Origin: Gp6-AA40 sp035293405
GTDB taxonomy: Bacteria; Acidobacteriota; Vicinamibacteria; Vicinamibacterales; UBA2999
DNA length: 64,000 nt
NCBI GenBank assembly: GCA_035293405.1
Contig: DATDOE010000128.1
Coordinates: 54,637 to 118,636 of the forward strand
Direction: 5' to 3'
Of this stretch, positions 34,654 through 43,392 are shown one piece after another; position 1 is the stretch's first letter, and each line of letters starts with the position of its first letter. Both the position numbers and the translations under genes were made by a program. Below the pieces are notes generated by a model that was not told where the DNA came from, ran no database searches, and saw only the letters and a program-made list of their open reading frames with translations.

Positions 34654-35795
34654 TTAATCCCCAGGACTGCGCGAAACCGCGGCGATCGTGGACATCACGA
34701 CCGGCTCTGCTGGTATCGAACCGGCCGGTACGCCGGAAACCACATCGCGCGGCTCACGGTCTCTTATCGTCGGCTTGATGTTGCGGATCGTTTCCTCCAG
34801 CGTGATGTGCGCGGGATCGCCGCACGCCCACGTCGCCACCTCGTCGACCGGCCGCGCGTAGCCGGCCTTGAAGTCTTCCAGCTCCGCCCGCCCCTGGGTC
34901 ACCAGTCCCCCGCTGTCAACAGTGGAGATGCGCTGCCGCGCCTCCTCGCTGGACAGCCCGCCATCGCGCAGCGCCGTCACCAGGAGGCTGGCAATCCCCT
35001 GGGCGGACGCCCCGGCTCCGCCCAGGACGACGCGCTGGTTGCGTATGGCCCCACCGGTCATCCGCAGCGCGGCGTACACACCGGCGGACACGACCGCGGC
35101 CGTGCCCTGTATGTCGTCGTTGAACGAGCACAACCGGTCGCGAAAGCGCGCGAGCTGCGTGATGGCATTGGCCTTGAGAAAATCCTCCCACTGCAGGACG
35201 GTGCAGGGGTACACGCGCATCACGGCCTCGACAAATTGATCGATGAAGTCCTGGTACTCGCGTCCGCGAACCCGCCGCTGCCGCAGGCCGAGATACAGCG
35301 GATCGTTCAGCCGCTCCTGATTGTCCGTGCCCACATCGAGCATGATCGGCAGCGTGAGCGAGGGCGGAATCCCGGCGCATGCGGTGTAGAGGGACAGCTC
35401 CCGGTCGGGATTCCCATTCCGCCGATTCCCTGGTCGCCGAGCCCGAGGGTCCGCTCCCCGTCGGTGACGACGATGACGGCCGGCGGCCGCGGATGGTTGT
35501 TGAGGATGTCATCGATCCGATGGCGCTGCTCGTGCGAGATGTAGAGGCCGCGCGAGTGGCGGAAGATGTGGGAGAACTGCTGGCACGCTTCGCCGACCAC
35601 CGGCGTGTAGACGATCGGCATCATCTCGTCGATGTGGTCGTGGACGAGGCGGTAGAAGAGCGTCTCGTTGCGGTCGCGCAGGCTGACCAGGTGGATGTCG
35701 CGCTCCAGTGGCGCCTGCTTGACGCAATAGTTCTCGTACAACATCGGAGCGGGACCCTGGCTGCGTCGGGGCGAGGGCAGACCTATCGGCGTCAT
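34654..35795 (-). pseudogene. NAD-dependent malic enzyme, frameshifted and truncated
   Basis: The N-terminal part (35795 to about 35400) reads LRDRNETLFYRLVHDHIDEM, VGEACQQFSHIFRHSRGLYI and VVTDGERTLGLGDQGIGGMG, all classical malic-enzyme motifs. After GMGIPTG one base is missing (near 35399): the continuation LSLYTACAGIPPSLTLPIML with RFRDRLCSFNDDIQGTAAVV and VVLGGAGASAQGIASLL lies in the next frame. Homology ends at IRNIKPTI (about 34764), after which some 36 unrelated residues lead to the stop. About 200 C-terminal residues of the NAD-binding and closing region are lost, and the first 40-50 residues are also missing or diverged. The gene cannot make an active enzyme. Confidence 0.85.
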
Positions 35796-36071
35796 CCCGG
35801 TTGGGCTTGCGGCATCGAAAGCCGGGTCCGGAGCGTCCCTGCTTTCCTGGCCGTGTCCGGGATCTGGGCCGGCGTCGGACTCGGCATCGACGCCGCCGTT
35901 CCGGCAACGCGGATCTACCGGGCAGCTCCCACACGAACCGGCATCACGGTGTCGCCGATGATCGGAGAGGAGCGAACAGGCGTGCACCCGGCGTGGCGGT
36001 TTTGACAGGCGCTCGTCGTCAGGTTTCTTCCGTGCGACTGAAGGGGCGCTGTTGCCGGCAGCGCACCCATG

Positions 36072-36506
36072 TCACCTGATCTGGCTCCTGAGGGCCTGCC
36101 TGTTGAGGGCGACGCCCATCGAGCGCCTCACATCCGCGAACGCCCACGTTTCGCCGAGACCGAGCCGGATGAGCACTCCCAGTTGCGCCTGGTAGGCGCC
36201 CCGTTCGTCGGGACCGTGCTCCACATGCCACAGCTCGTGAGCAATCACGCTCGCGATTATCTTCAGCGCAGCCCGAGGGCGGCACAGCCCGCGTAACGCG
36301 GGCGTGTATTGCGCCGAGACCGCCTCGCGGAACGCCGGAGCTGACGCGATCATGTAGATCACCCCTTCGCTGCGATCGACGAATGCCTGCGCGTTCGGCG
36401 ACACGACGGTCGGCGGAGAATCGAGGACCCTGATCGGAGGCAGCGTGCTGACGGTCCCGCCGAGCAGGTCCAGCGCGCACATGATCACCACCGCTGATGG
36501 GGACAT
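36072..36506 (-). CDS. Small HExxH-motif protein (metalloprotease-like, hypothetical)
   Basis: A 144-residue protein with a zincin-type motif HELWHVEHGPDE in its second half, preceded by RAALKIIASVIAHELWH, as in M48-like or DUF955-like domains. The N terminus MSPSAVVIMCALDLLGG may be a weak signal sequence. No third zinc ligand can be assigned with certainty. Start ATG at 36506 is supported by GGAGGTTG eight bases upstream on the minus strand; the longer frame lacks coding character. It lies downstream of nothing obvious and is alone. The function is unknown. Confidence 0.6.
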   Translation of the reverse strand: MSPSAVVIMCALDLLGGTVSTLPPIRVLDSPPTVVSPNAQAFVDRSEGVIYMIASAPAFREAVSAQYTPALRGLCRPRAALKIIASVIAHELWHVEHGPDERGAYQAQLGVLIRLGLGETWAFADVRRSMGVALNRQALRSQIR

Positions 36507-37088
36507 CGTCAACCTCCTACCGCAATCCGGGTCGAGAACAATCTCGCGCGCCTCGCGTACACCAGGCGCCATCCAGTCCGCGGTTCACTTCTCCGGGGTA
36601 TGACCAAGGGAGACACACGGGTTATGGCGCGTCTGCTCCCACCTCTGTGCGCCTGATGCGTGAACGATCACGCGCGCTCAGACGCTACCCATCTCCGTTC
36701 AGCAGCTACCATGCCAGCGTGCACCGTGCGACGTACGCGCGAGTTCATTCGAAAGAGCCGCGCGCTCGACCGAGACTCGCGAGACGTCTTCGCCACGCAT
36801 GTCCGATGACGGTCGCCACTCGTCCCACGGGCGAACACGCGTGTCACACATCTGCGGAGAGAGCTGCCGCACACGGCTCCCGCCGCTCGAAGGAACGCCA
36901 ACCGATTCGGTCGTCGTGCGTACAGAGCTCTGCGCGTCGTGGGCGCGAACGCCCACGACGACACCACGAGACAGGTGCCGGCGCGATCCGGCACGCGGAT
37001 CCATGCGGCGTGACCAGGAGCGGCCTGGTCGATGCTAAGGCGGGAAACGAGGATGTGAAATCGGTGCCTGCGGCGACGTGGAATCGAG
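36507..37088. other. Gene-free stretch downstream of the urate operon
   Basis: No convincing gene on either strand; codon patterns of all long frames look random. It contains the ribosome-binding site and presumed promoter of the HExxH gene at the left and two tandem hairpins (36935-36994) downstream of the allantoinase stop. Confidence 0.5.
36935..36994 (-). terminator. Two tandem hairpins after the urate operon
   Basis: Hairpin one: an 11-base perfect stem CGTCGTGGGCG / CGCCCACGACG with a CGAA tetraloop (36935-36960). Hairpin two: GTGCCGG / CCGGCAC with loop CGCGAT (36975-36994). They lie 95-154 bases past the allantoinase stop on the minus strand. No T-run follows, so they could terminate by another mechanism or protect the 3' end of the transcript. 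Confidence 0.5.
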
Positions 37089-38558
37089 CTATCGGCTCGA
37101 CTGCTCGTCGCTGTGCGCAGTGGCGCCGTGCATCGCGGCGAAAGAAAGGGCTGGCCGTGCGGGCACGACGGGCGAGCTCGCGCGTGGCGAGGCGTGTGAA
37201 GACTGTACGGAGAGGTCGCGCGTCGAGAGACGCAACGGGCGAACGAAGCGACCCATTCCTGGCCCGACGGCATACGCGGCATCGAAGATCGTCTCGCCGC
37301 GCCGGACAGTCCGGCGCACGACGCCACGGAAGGTGTGGCCGCAATAGGGGCTGAGCTTGTGCCGCTGGTGCAGGTGACGCGGCTCGAGCGTGCAGCACTC
37401 GTTCAGAGCAACAAGGGCGAGGTCGGCATCGTGGCCCACCGCGATCGATCCCTTGCCGGCGATTCGGAATCGTCGTCCGGGCGTGGTGGCCGTGAGCCCG
37501 GCGATGCGTTGGAGCGACAGCCCGCGCGCGTGATGACCGCGATCGAGCAACACCGACAACGTCGACTGCACGCCGGCGATACCGCCCCAGGCGCGGTCGA
37601 ATGGGAGGGCCTTCAGCGCGGGATCCGCCGGCGAATGATCCGACGCCACCAGATCGACCTCGTTGGCCAGCACCGCGTGCCACAGGCCGTGCTGTTCCGC
37701 CGGCGACCGCAGCGGCGGCGCGCATTTCGCCACGGCGCCAAGTCGCTCCATGTCCTCCTGCGTGAAGAACAGATAATGCGGGCAGGTCTCGATCGACACA
37801 TCGACTCCACCGCGGCGCGCCTCGGCGGCAAGCGCGACGCCCCGGCCCGAGCTGACGTGGACGATGTGCAGCCGCACTCCGGTGTCGCCGGCCAGTTCGA
37901 GTGCGCGCCGAATGGCGTCGATCTCGGCGGCGACGGGCCGCGAGGCGGCGAAATCGCGAGCGTCGCGAATGTCGATGTGACGTGACAGCGCCTGCAGCAA
38001 CTCTTCGCTCTCGGCGTGCACGGCAACAGGGAGCCCCAGCCGCCTCGCCTGGTGACACCCCTCCAGCAGAACGGTGTCGTCGGCGCGCGGAAAATCGGGC
38101 ACCCCGGAGTCGCACATGAATGCCTTGAATCCGACCACCCCACGGTCGGCGAGCGCCGGCATCGCCGCAAGCGAATCACGAGTCAATCCACCCCACAGCG
38201 CGAAGTCCGTCACTGATACACGCTCGAGCGCGGTCCGTTTGCGATCGAATGCGTGCTCGTCGACCACGGCTGGCGTCGAATTCATCGGCATGTCGAAGAA
38301 CAGCGTTCCACCGGCGGCTGCGAGCGCACGGCTGCCCGTCGACGCGCCCTCCCATGCCGTCCGTCCTGGCTCGTTGAAGTGCAGGTGGACGTCGATCGCT
38401 CCAGGCAGCACGATGAGGCCGCGCGCGTCGACCTCGTCACGGCCGCCGGGCAGCTCAGGCCCGAGCGCCGTGATGCGGCCATCGGCGATCGCCACGTCGA
38501 GCTCGCGGCTCCCGTCCGCCGTCACGACCGTTCCGCCGCGAACGACTAGATCGACCAT
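37089..38558 (-). CDS. allB: Allantoinase
   Basis: A 489-residue cyclic amidohydrolase that opens allantoin to allantoate. The metal-binding HxH is in IDVHLHFNEPGRTAWEG, the carboxylated lysine in GVVGFKAFMCDSG, and further metal-ligand histidines in PVAVHAESEELL and IVHVSSGRG; the aspartate is in LVASDHSPADP. The family length is about 450 residues; the last 40 (LSVQSSHASPRASSPVVPAR onward) are an extra, low-complexity tail. It overlaps the allC gene by 13 bases. It is the last gene of the urate operon, followed by the tandem hairpins. Confidence 0.93.
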   Translation of the reverse strand: MVDLVVRGGTVVTADGSRELDVAIADGRITALGPELPGGRDEVDARGLIVLPGAIDVHLHFNEPGRTAWEGASTGSRALAAAGGTLFFDMPMNSTPAVVDEHAFDRKRTALERVSVTDFALWGGLTRDSLAAMPALADRGVVGFKAFMCDSGVPDFPRADDTVLLEGCHQARRLGLPVAVHAESEELLQALSRHIDIRDARDFAASRPVAAEIDAIRRALELAGDTGVRLHIVHVSSGRGVALAAEARRGGVDVSIETCPHYLFFTQEDMERLGAVAKCAPPLRSPAEQHGLWHAVLANEVDLVASDHSPADPALKALPFDRAWGGIAGVQSTLSVLLDRGHHARGLSLQRIAGLTATTPGRRFRIAGKGSIAVGHDADLALVALNECCTLEPRHLHQRHKLSPYCGHTFRGVVRRTVRRGETIFDAAYAVGPGMGRFVRPLRLSTRDLSVQSSHASPRASSPVVPARPALSFAAMHGATAHSDEQSSR

Positions 38559-39799
38559 CGACGACTCCGTGCGAACTCATCGAGGAAACGCTGTCCCGCC
38601 AGCAGCGCCATCGCCACGTCGTCTTCGTCCACGGCTTCATCGGGGTGATGGCTGAGGCCTGCCGGGTTGCGCAGCAAGAGCATCGCCACTGGCATGACAT
38701 GAGCCAGGATCATGGCGTCATGGCCGGCGCCGCTCGATATCCGCGGCACGGGCCGACCGTCCACGGCGGCCGCCTCGCTGAGCACGCCGGTCAACGCCGA
38801 ATCCATCGAGACGCTCCGCTGATCGAGCCGCACCGACCACCCCAGATCCAATCCGCGCCGGGCGGCCACGACCTCGCCGCTGCGCGCCAGCCGGGCGACG
38901 GCGGCCCCACGCGTCCCATCGTCCACGTGGCGGACATCGAGCGTCGCCGAGCAGCGCCCGGCGATGACGTTCGATGCGCCTGGCTCCAGCGAGAGGCAGC
39001 CGACCGTGGCGACGAGGCCCGCGGTCGTGCTCGCGTCACGCTCAACCAGTCCGATCCATTCCGCAGCGCCGGCCAGTGCGTCGCGGCGGCTGTTCATCGG
39101 CGTCGCGCCGGCATGGGCGGCTGAGCCCGCGAAGGCCACGTCGGCGCGTGTCTGCCCGACGATCACGTCGACCACGGCGATCGGACGTTTCAGCGCTTCG
39201 AGAACCGGCCCCTGCTCAATGTGCAGTTCGAGGTAGGCCAGCGCATTCCTCACCGCCACGTCGCCAACGCGCGACGGGTCGAGACCGAAGTCACGAATGG
39301 CCTCGCGCAACGAGATGCCGCGGGCGTCGCGTACCGCGAGCAGGCTCTCATCGAGCGTGCCCGACAGCGCGCGGCTGCCGAGGAACGGCACGCCAAAGCG
39401 GATCCCCTCCTCGTCCGAGAATGCGATCACCTCGATCGCGAACGGGAAGCGTTCGCCGTCGAGGAGGTCGATGAGGGCGATCGCCAGCACAACCCCGAGC
39501 ACGCCATCGAACGCCCCCGCTCGTGGGACGGTGTCGAGGTGCGAGCCGATGAACAGTCGCGGCGCGTCGGCGCCGACCGCCGGATAGGCGCCGTGCAGGT
39601 TGCCGATCGCATCGACATGGACCGACATGCCGGCACGTGTCATCCAGGCACCGAGCCGCAGGTGAACGTCTCGCATGGGGTTGGACAGGCACGTGCGCGT
39701 GGTGAACCCGGGCTCCTCGGAGCACTGAGCGAGCGCGCGGCACATGCGGACCGCCTCTGCGGCCGCGGTGCGAATCGACGTCGATGAAGCGGACGGCAC
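38546..39799 (-). CDS. allC: Allantoate amidohydrolase (M20-type Zn hydrolase)
   Basis: A 417-residue metallo-amidohydrolase of the AllC/beta-ureidopropionase group. Di-metal site motifs are GSHLDTVPRAGAFDGVLGV and SDEEGIRFGVPFLGSRALSG, with a terminal SSGAGHDAMILAHVMPVAML; EQGPVLE is also conserved. It hydrolyses allantoate toward ureidoglycine, CO2 and ammonia. It starts at 39799 in an ATGA overlap with the uraH stop, and ends inside the start of allB, so the genes are translationally coupled. The family also includes ureidopropionases and carbamoylases, but context makes allantoate the likely substrate. Confidence 0.88.
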   Translation of the reverse strand: MPSASSTSIRTAAAEAVRMCRALAQCSEEPGFTTRTCLSNPMRDVHLRLGAWMTRAGMSVHVDAIGNLHGAYPAVGADAPRLFIGSHLDTVPRAGAFDGVLGVVLAIALIDLLDGERFPFAIEVIAFSDEEGIRFGVPFLGSRALSGTLDESLLAVRDARGISLREAIRDFGLDPSRVGDVAVRNALAYLELHIEQGPVLEALKRPIAVVDVIVGQTRADVAFAGSAAHAGATPMNSRRDALAGAAEWIGLVERDASTTAGLVATVGCLSLEPGASNVIAGRCSATLDVRHVDDGTRGAAVARLARSGEVVAARRGLDLGWSVRLDQRSVSMDSALTGVLSEAAAVDGRPVPRISSGAGHDAMILAHVMPVAMLLLRNPAGLSHHPDEAVDEDDVAMALLAGQRFLDEFARSRRWSI

Positions 39800-40152
39800 T
39801 ATGAGCCTCGATAGGTGCTGTAGCCAAAGGGCGAGAACAAGAGCGGAACGTGATAGGTGCCCGACGAGTCGGCGATACCGATGCGCACGATCACGTCGCC
39901 CAGGAATGGCGGCTCCGACAGCGGAACGCCGTGGCCGCGGAGGTACGAGGCGACGCGAAACGTGAGCTCGTAGATCCCGGTCGGCATCGCGTTACCCTCG
40001 GCGAGCGGCCCGTCGGTTCGGCCGTCCTGGTTGGTCGTCATCGTCGCCACCAGGTAGCGGCCGTCATCACGCAGGGCGTGCAGCTGCACCTCGACGCCCG
40101 CGGCCGGCAGGCCACGGCTGGTGTCGAGTACGTGCGTCGAGAGCCGACCCAT
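39799..40152 (-). CDS. uraH: 5-hydroxyisourate hydrolase (transthyretin-like)
   Basis: A 117-residue HIU hydrolase that opens 5-hydroxyisourate to OHCU. It has the N-terminal histidine motif LSTHVLDTSRGLPAAGVEV, a central RTDGPL region, and the family-defining C-terminal tetrapeptide YRGS. The family active site uses two His, an Arg and this Tyr-Arg-Gly-Ser end. The length is typical of the tetrameric cytosolic enzyme. It is separated from the uricase gene by only three bases and coupled to allC by ATGA. Confidence 0.95.
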   Translation of the reverse strand: MGRLSTHVLDTSRGLPAAGVEVQLHALRDDGRYLVATMTTNQDGRTDGPLAEGNAMPTGIYELTFRVASYLRGHGVPLSEPPFLGDVIVRIGIADSSGTYHVPLLFSPFGYSTYRGS

Positions 40153-40155
40153 CGC

Positions 40156-41001
40156 TTATCGCGTCAGCGTCACGCCGAGACACCCATACGCGGGACGGGC
40201 GTCGGTATAGATGCCAACCGCATCGCCCTGTTCCACGACGGTGTCCCACGTGCGGTTGTTCGCCTCGAGACGGACTTCGCCAACGGCGGGGAGCGCGTGG
40301 AGGAGCCTGGTGGCCATCGTGTGGATCAGCTGCTGGATGCTGCCCGACTCGAAGGATGTGAAGGCCTCCGCGACGAGCGTGCGCACGCAGTCGGTCGTGG
40401 GCCCTTCGAAGGCGTCGGCGGGATTCGTAAAGCGCCACTCCACATCCAGCCACATGTGCAGCGGTCGGTTCGTGATCTCTGGGAGCGTCGTGAACTCGTC
40501 TCGGACAAAGCCATGGAACGCGCTGCCGTTCAGGCGGAGCAGTTTGAGGCCGTGCAGCCCCTGTGTCGCTTCAACGAGGTCGCTCCCGACCAGCTCCACG
40601 CGGGCCATCGCTCGGTCGGGTCCGGCAGGCGTGAACGCCACGCCGCCGGCGTCGCCGGCAAATGGGATTCGAGCGGCCGACACCTGCACGCCTTCCGCAT
40701 GCGGATAGCAGTCGAGAAAGGAGGCGCCGAGAAAGCGGCAATAGCGGGCCAGGTCGTCGCCGGCGAACTCCAGTGTCTTGCGCTGGATGAAGTTCTTCAT
40801 CGAGTCGGTGGCCACGAGCCCGGTGTTGTCACCGGTCGTGTACGTCGGCCAGAACGCGTCGCCGTACGTCAGCATCAGCACCTTCGCGCCGAACACCGGG
40901 CTCACGCCGGGCGGCGCTGTGCCGTCACGGTGCAGCCGGTAGATGATCACGTCACCTTTGCCGTAATAGTTGCGCTTGGGGCCACTGACAAATCGCTCCA
41001 C
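40156..41001 (-). CDS. Urate oxidase (factor-independent urate hydroxylase)
   Basis: A 281-residue cofactor-free uricase producing 5-hydroxyisourate and H2O2 from urate and O2. The active-site threonine and aspartate region reads YTTGDNTGLVATDSMKNFIQ, preceded by MLTYGDAFWPTY; later blocks are LRLNGSAFHGFVRDEFTTLP and the C-terminal half of the T-fold tandem (MATRLLHALPAVGEVRLEAN). The length fits the family (about 285-300). It generates peroxide, for which the window offers OsmC but no adjacent catalase. It lies between uraD and uraH. Confidence 0.93.
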   Translation of the reverse strand: MERFVSGPKRNYYGKGDVIIYRLHRDGTAPPGVSPVFGAKVLMLTYGDAFWPTYTTGDNTGLVATDSMKNFIQRKTLEFAGDDLARYCRFLGASFLDCYPHAEGVQVSAARIPFAGDAGGVAFTPAGPDRAMARVELVGSDLVEATQGLHGLKLLRLNGSAFHGFVRDEFTTLPEITNRPLHMWLDVEWRFTNPADAFEGPTTDCVRTLVAEAFTSFESGSIQQLIHTMATRLLHALPAVGEVRLEANNRTWDTVVEQGDAVGIYTDARPAYGCLGVTLTR

Positions 41002-41049
41002 GGGATCCTCGTTTGCGCGCGCGCCAGGCGCTGCGCCGATCAGAGATGG

Positions 41050-41541
41050 CTAGGCGAGAAGAGGCTGCAGTCGCAGTCGGGCGATGCGCGAGACCTGGTG
41101 CAGCGCCTCCTCGAACTCGTCGTCGAGCGTGCGCGGGAGGCGCCGCTCGAGTGCGTCGATGACGTCGTGCGTCGAGCTGCCGCTGACGGCAAAGAGGAAT
41201 GGGAAGGAAAACTTCAGCCTGTAGGCGGCGTTGAGCCGGTCGAGGCGCGCGACCTCGGCTGCCTCGAGGCGGTCGAGGCGGACGCCGGCCTGCTCGCGCG
41301 TCGACGCCGCGCTCATGTGCCGGCGCGCCCCGAGCTCGGGATGCGCACGCAACAGGCACAACTGCTCGTCGCGGCTGGCCGCCGCGACGACATCGGCCAT
41401 CACCGCGTGCAGATGGTCGACGCTGGCAAAGGGTCGCCGCTCCCAGGCACGTTCCGACACCCAGGGCGACTCCTCCCACACCTCGCGCAGCACGGCGACG
41501 AAGCGTGCCGCGTCGGAGGCGTTCAGCTCGGCAATGGTCAT
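41050..41541 (-). CDS. uraD: OHCU decarboxylase
   Basis: The enzyme converts 2-oxo-4-hydroxy-4-carboxy-5-ureidoimidazoline to (S)-allantoin, the third step from urate. The 163-residue protein has the catalytic histidine motif LLRAHPELGARRHMSAAST, the Trp block REVWEESPWVSERAWERRPF and LDRLNAAYRLKFSFPFLFAV. The start ATG at 41541 (MTIAELNAS) is chosen because the longer frame has no family similarity. With uricase and UraH it makes allantoin stereospecifically. Confidence 0.92.
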   Translation of the reverse strand: MTIAELNASDAARFVAVLREVWEESPWVSERAWERRPFASVDHLHAVMADVVAAASRDEQLCLLRAHPELGARRHMSAASTREQAGVRLDRLEAAEVARLDRLNAAYRLKFSFPFLFAVSGSSTHDVIDALERRLPRTLDDEFEEALHQVSRIARLRLQPLLA

Positions 41542-41548
41542 GGCACGG

Positions 41549-42247
41549 TCAGGCGGCTGACGACCCGCTCGCCACGGCGCCAAAGACCACCGTTTCGGCT
41601 GGCTCGGTGAGCAGCGCAATCGCGTGATCGATGTCATCGGTCACGTGGATCAGCGACACGTCACGCGACGCGACGGTGCCGGCGGCGACCATGGCGTCGA
41701 GCAGAAGGAGGAGCGGGCTCCAGTACGCGCACCCAAGCAGCACGATGGGCTTTGGCCCCATCCGCCTGGTCTGGATCAGCGTCAGAATCTCGAAGAACTC
41801 GTCGAGCGTGCCGAGCCCGCCGGGCAGCACGACGAACCCCATCGATCGCCGGCACATCACCACCTTGCGGACGAAGAAGTAGCGCACGGTGGCGCAGTGA
41901 TCGAAGTAGCGGTTCACCGGCTGCTCGAACGGAAACTCCATGCGGCAGCCGAGAGATCGGCCGCCACCCTCGCGCGCGCCGCGGTTGACGGCCTCCATGA
42001 GCCCCGGCCCGCCGCCGGTCATCACGGCGTAGCCGGCGCGTCCCAGCGTCCTGCCAAGCTCGCGCCCCAGCCGGTAGGCCGGGTTGTTCTCACCGAGGCG
42101 GGCCGAACCGAAGATCGTGATCCAGGGATCCGGCGAGCGCAGCAGGCACATGCCCTTGACGAAGTCCCACAACGACCGGCCCACCAGCCCAAGCTCGAAG
42201 ACACGTATAGCGCCCGATCGATTCATGTAGTTCTCCCGGCGATGCAA
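41549..42247 (-). CDS. LOG-family protein (TIGR00730-type nucleoside-monophosphate phosphoribohydrolase)
   Basis: A 232-residue Rossmann-like protein of the LOG family, many members of which release the nucleobase from (cytokinin) nucleoside 5'-monophosphates. The motifs GGGPGLMEAVNRGA and LPGGLGTLDEFFE (the PGGxGTxxE catalytic and phosphate-binding signature) are both intact, and ITIFGSARLGENNPAYR is the usual N-terminal block. The start is 42247 (ATG) or 42226 (MNRSGAIR). Eight bases separate it from uraD, so it is plausibly cotranscribed with the urate operon and could feed nucleobases into it; the alternative is a role in the neighbouring peptide cluster. Confidence 0.85.
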   Translation of the reverse strand: MHRRENYMNRSGAIRVFELGLVGRSLWDFVKGMCLLRSPDPWITIFGSARLGENNPAYRLGRELGRTLGRAGYAVMTGGGPGLMEAVNRGAREGGGRSLGCRMEFPFEQPVNRYFDHCATVRYFFVRKVVMCRRSMGFVVLPGGLGTLDEFFEILTLIQTRRMGPKPIVLLGCAYWSPLLLLLDAMVAAGTVASRDVSLIHVTDDIDHAIALLTEPAETVVFGAVASGSSAA

Positions 42248-42295
42248 TGCAGATAGACGAGACGAAGGGATGGCGACGTCCAGAAGGCGTCGAGG

Positions 42296-43354
42296 TCAGG
42301 ACGCCTTGGTCGCGCCGATCAGCGAAAAGCCGCCGGCGCCGGGCGTCACGCAGATGCTGCCGAATCCAGCGTCAATCAGCAGCATGTCGAATTCGGCTCG
42401 CGTGCGTTGGCAGCCGCCGCTCGACGCGGCAAGGCTGAAGTTGAAGAGCGCGGCGAACATCGGGCCGTCCTTGTTCGCGTTCCAGAGCACTTCGTGGATC
42501 AGCAGTCGCCCGCCTGGCACCAGGCGATCGAAGGCCTCGTGTAGCAACGCGCGGCACTCGTCGTCATCGCACCCGTGCATCAGGTTGCCGAGCAGGATCC
42601 CATCTGGCTTTTCTACGGGCCACGGCGTCTCGAATACGTTCCACCCCACGAGATCCACGCGGTCGAGGACCCCATACCGCGCCAGCGAGCTCGCAATATG
42701 CGTGCGGCCGCGCGGCAGCTCCAGCAGCGTGATCCGCATCTGCGGATGGTCGAGCGCCAGCGGGACCGCGAAGACGCCGCTGCCACCGCCGACATCCACC
42801 AGGTGCCGGAGCCCGCCGAACATGCCGGTCCTGGCGGCGACGACGGCCGACGGGAAGTTACGATTGTGTTGCGCGTCGAGGCGCGCGCGCGAGCCGAAGC
42901 CATCGGCGGCGTCGGGATTCTCGTCGTGCGTGGCCTCTGAGAGGCGCGCAATCTTCCCGTTCTTCAGCAACGCCTCCGGGAACGGCCGGCCGTTCGGAAG
43001 CTCGCGCAGCGACAGGCCCAGATAGTACTGGCGCTGAGGATCGAGGTATTCGCGGGCGACCGGTGCCAGAACGTATTCGCCCGTCGTCCAGCGACGCACG
43101 AGATCCAGGCCGCAGAGAACGCCCAGCAGCGCCTCGGCGCCGCGGACGCTGAGTGGCGTTGCCGCCGCGATCTCCTCGGACCTCGCTGCACCGGCGTGCG
43201 CCATGCATGCGAACACACCCATTTCGTCGGCTCGGGCGACATACCATCCGAGCGACGTGAACAAGGTACTCATCAACGGTGCGATGTCCACGGATGGCGA
43301 GTCGAGCAGTGGCTCCAACGTCGCCGCTCGTGATTGCAGAATTCCTGCGCTCAT
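42296..43354 (-). CDS. SAM-dependent O-methyltransferase (acetylserotonin/COMT-like)
   Basis: A 352-residue class I O-methyltransferase with an N-terminal dimerisation winged-helix domain (ADEMGVFACMAHAGAARSEE, VRGAEALLGVLCGLDLVRR) and a C-terminal SAM domain with motif I LVDVGGGSGVFAVPLALDHP. NLMHGCDDDECRALL holds the position of the catalytic base histidine of this family (LHDW-like), and GGRLLIHEVLWNANKDG follows. It is typical of enzymes that methylate phenolic hydroxyls in natural products. As the left-most gene of the peptide cluster it is a candidate tailoring enzyme for a hydroxyphenyl group. Confidence 0.85.
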   Translation of the reverse strand: MSAGILQSRAATLEPLLDSPSVDIAPLMSTLFTSLGWYVARADEMGVFACMAHAGAARSEEIAAATPLSVRGAEALLGVLCGLDLVRRWTTGEYVLAPVAREYLDPQRQYYLGLSLRELPNGRPFPEALLKNGKIARLSEATHDENPDAADGFGSRARLDAQHNRNFPSAVVAARTGMFGGLRHLVDVGGGSGVFAVPLALDHPQMRITLLELPRGRTHIASSLARYGVLDRVDLVGWNVFETPWPVEKPDGILLGNLMHGCDDDECRALLHEAFDRLVPGGRLLIHEVLWNANKDGPMFAALFNFSLAASSGGCQRTRAEFDMLLIDAGFGSICVTPGAGGFSLIGATKAS

Positions 43355-43392
43355 CGATGACTTCTCCGGCTGCTCTCGCGCTCAGGCAGCCC

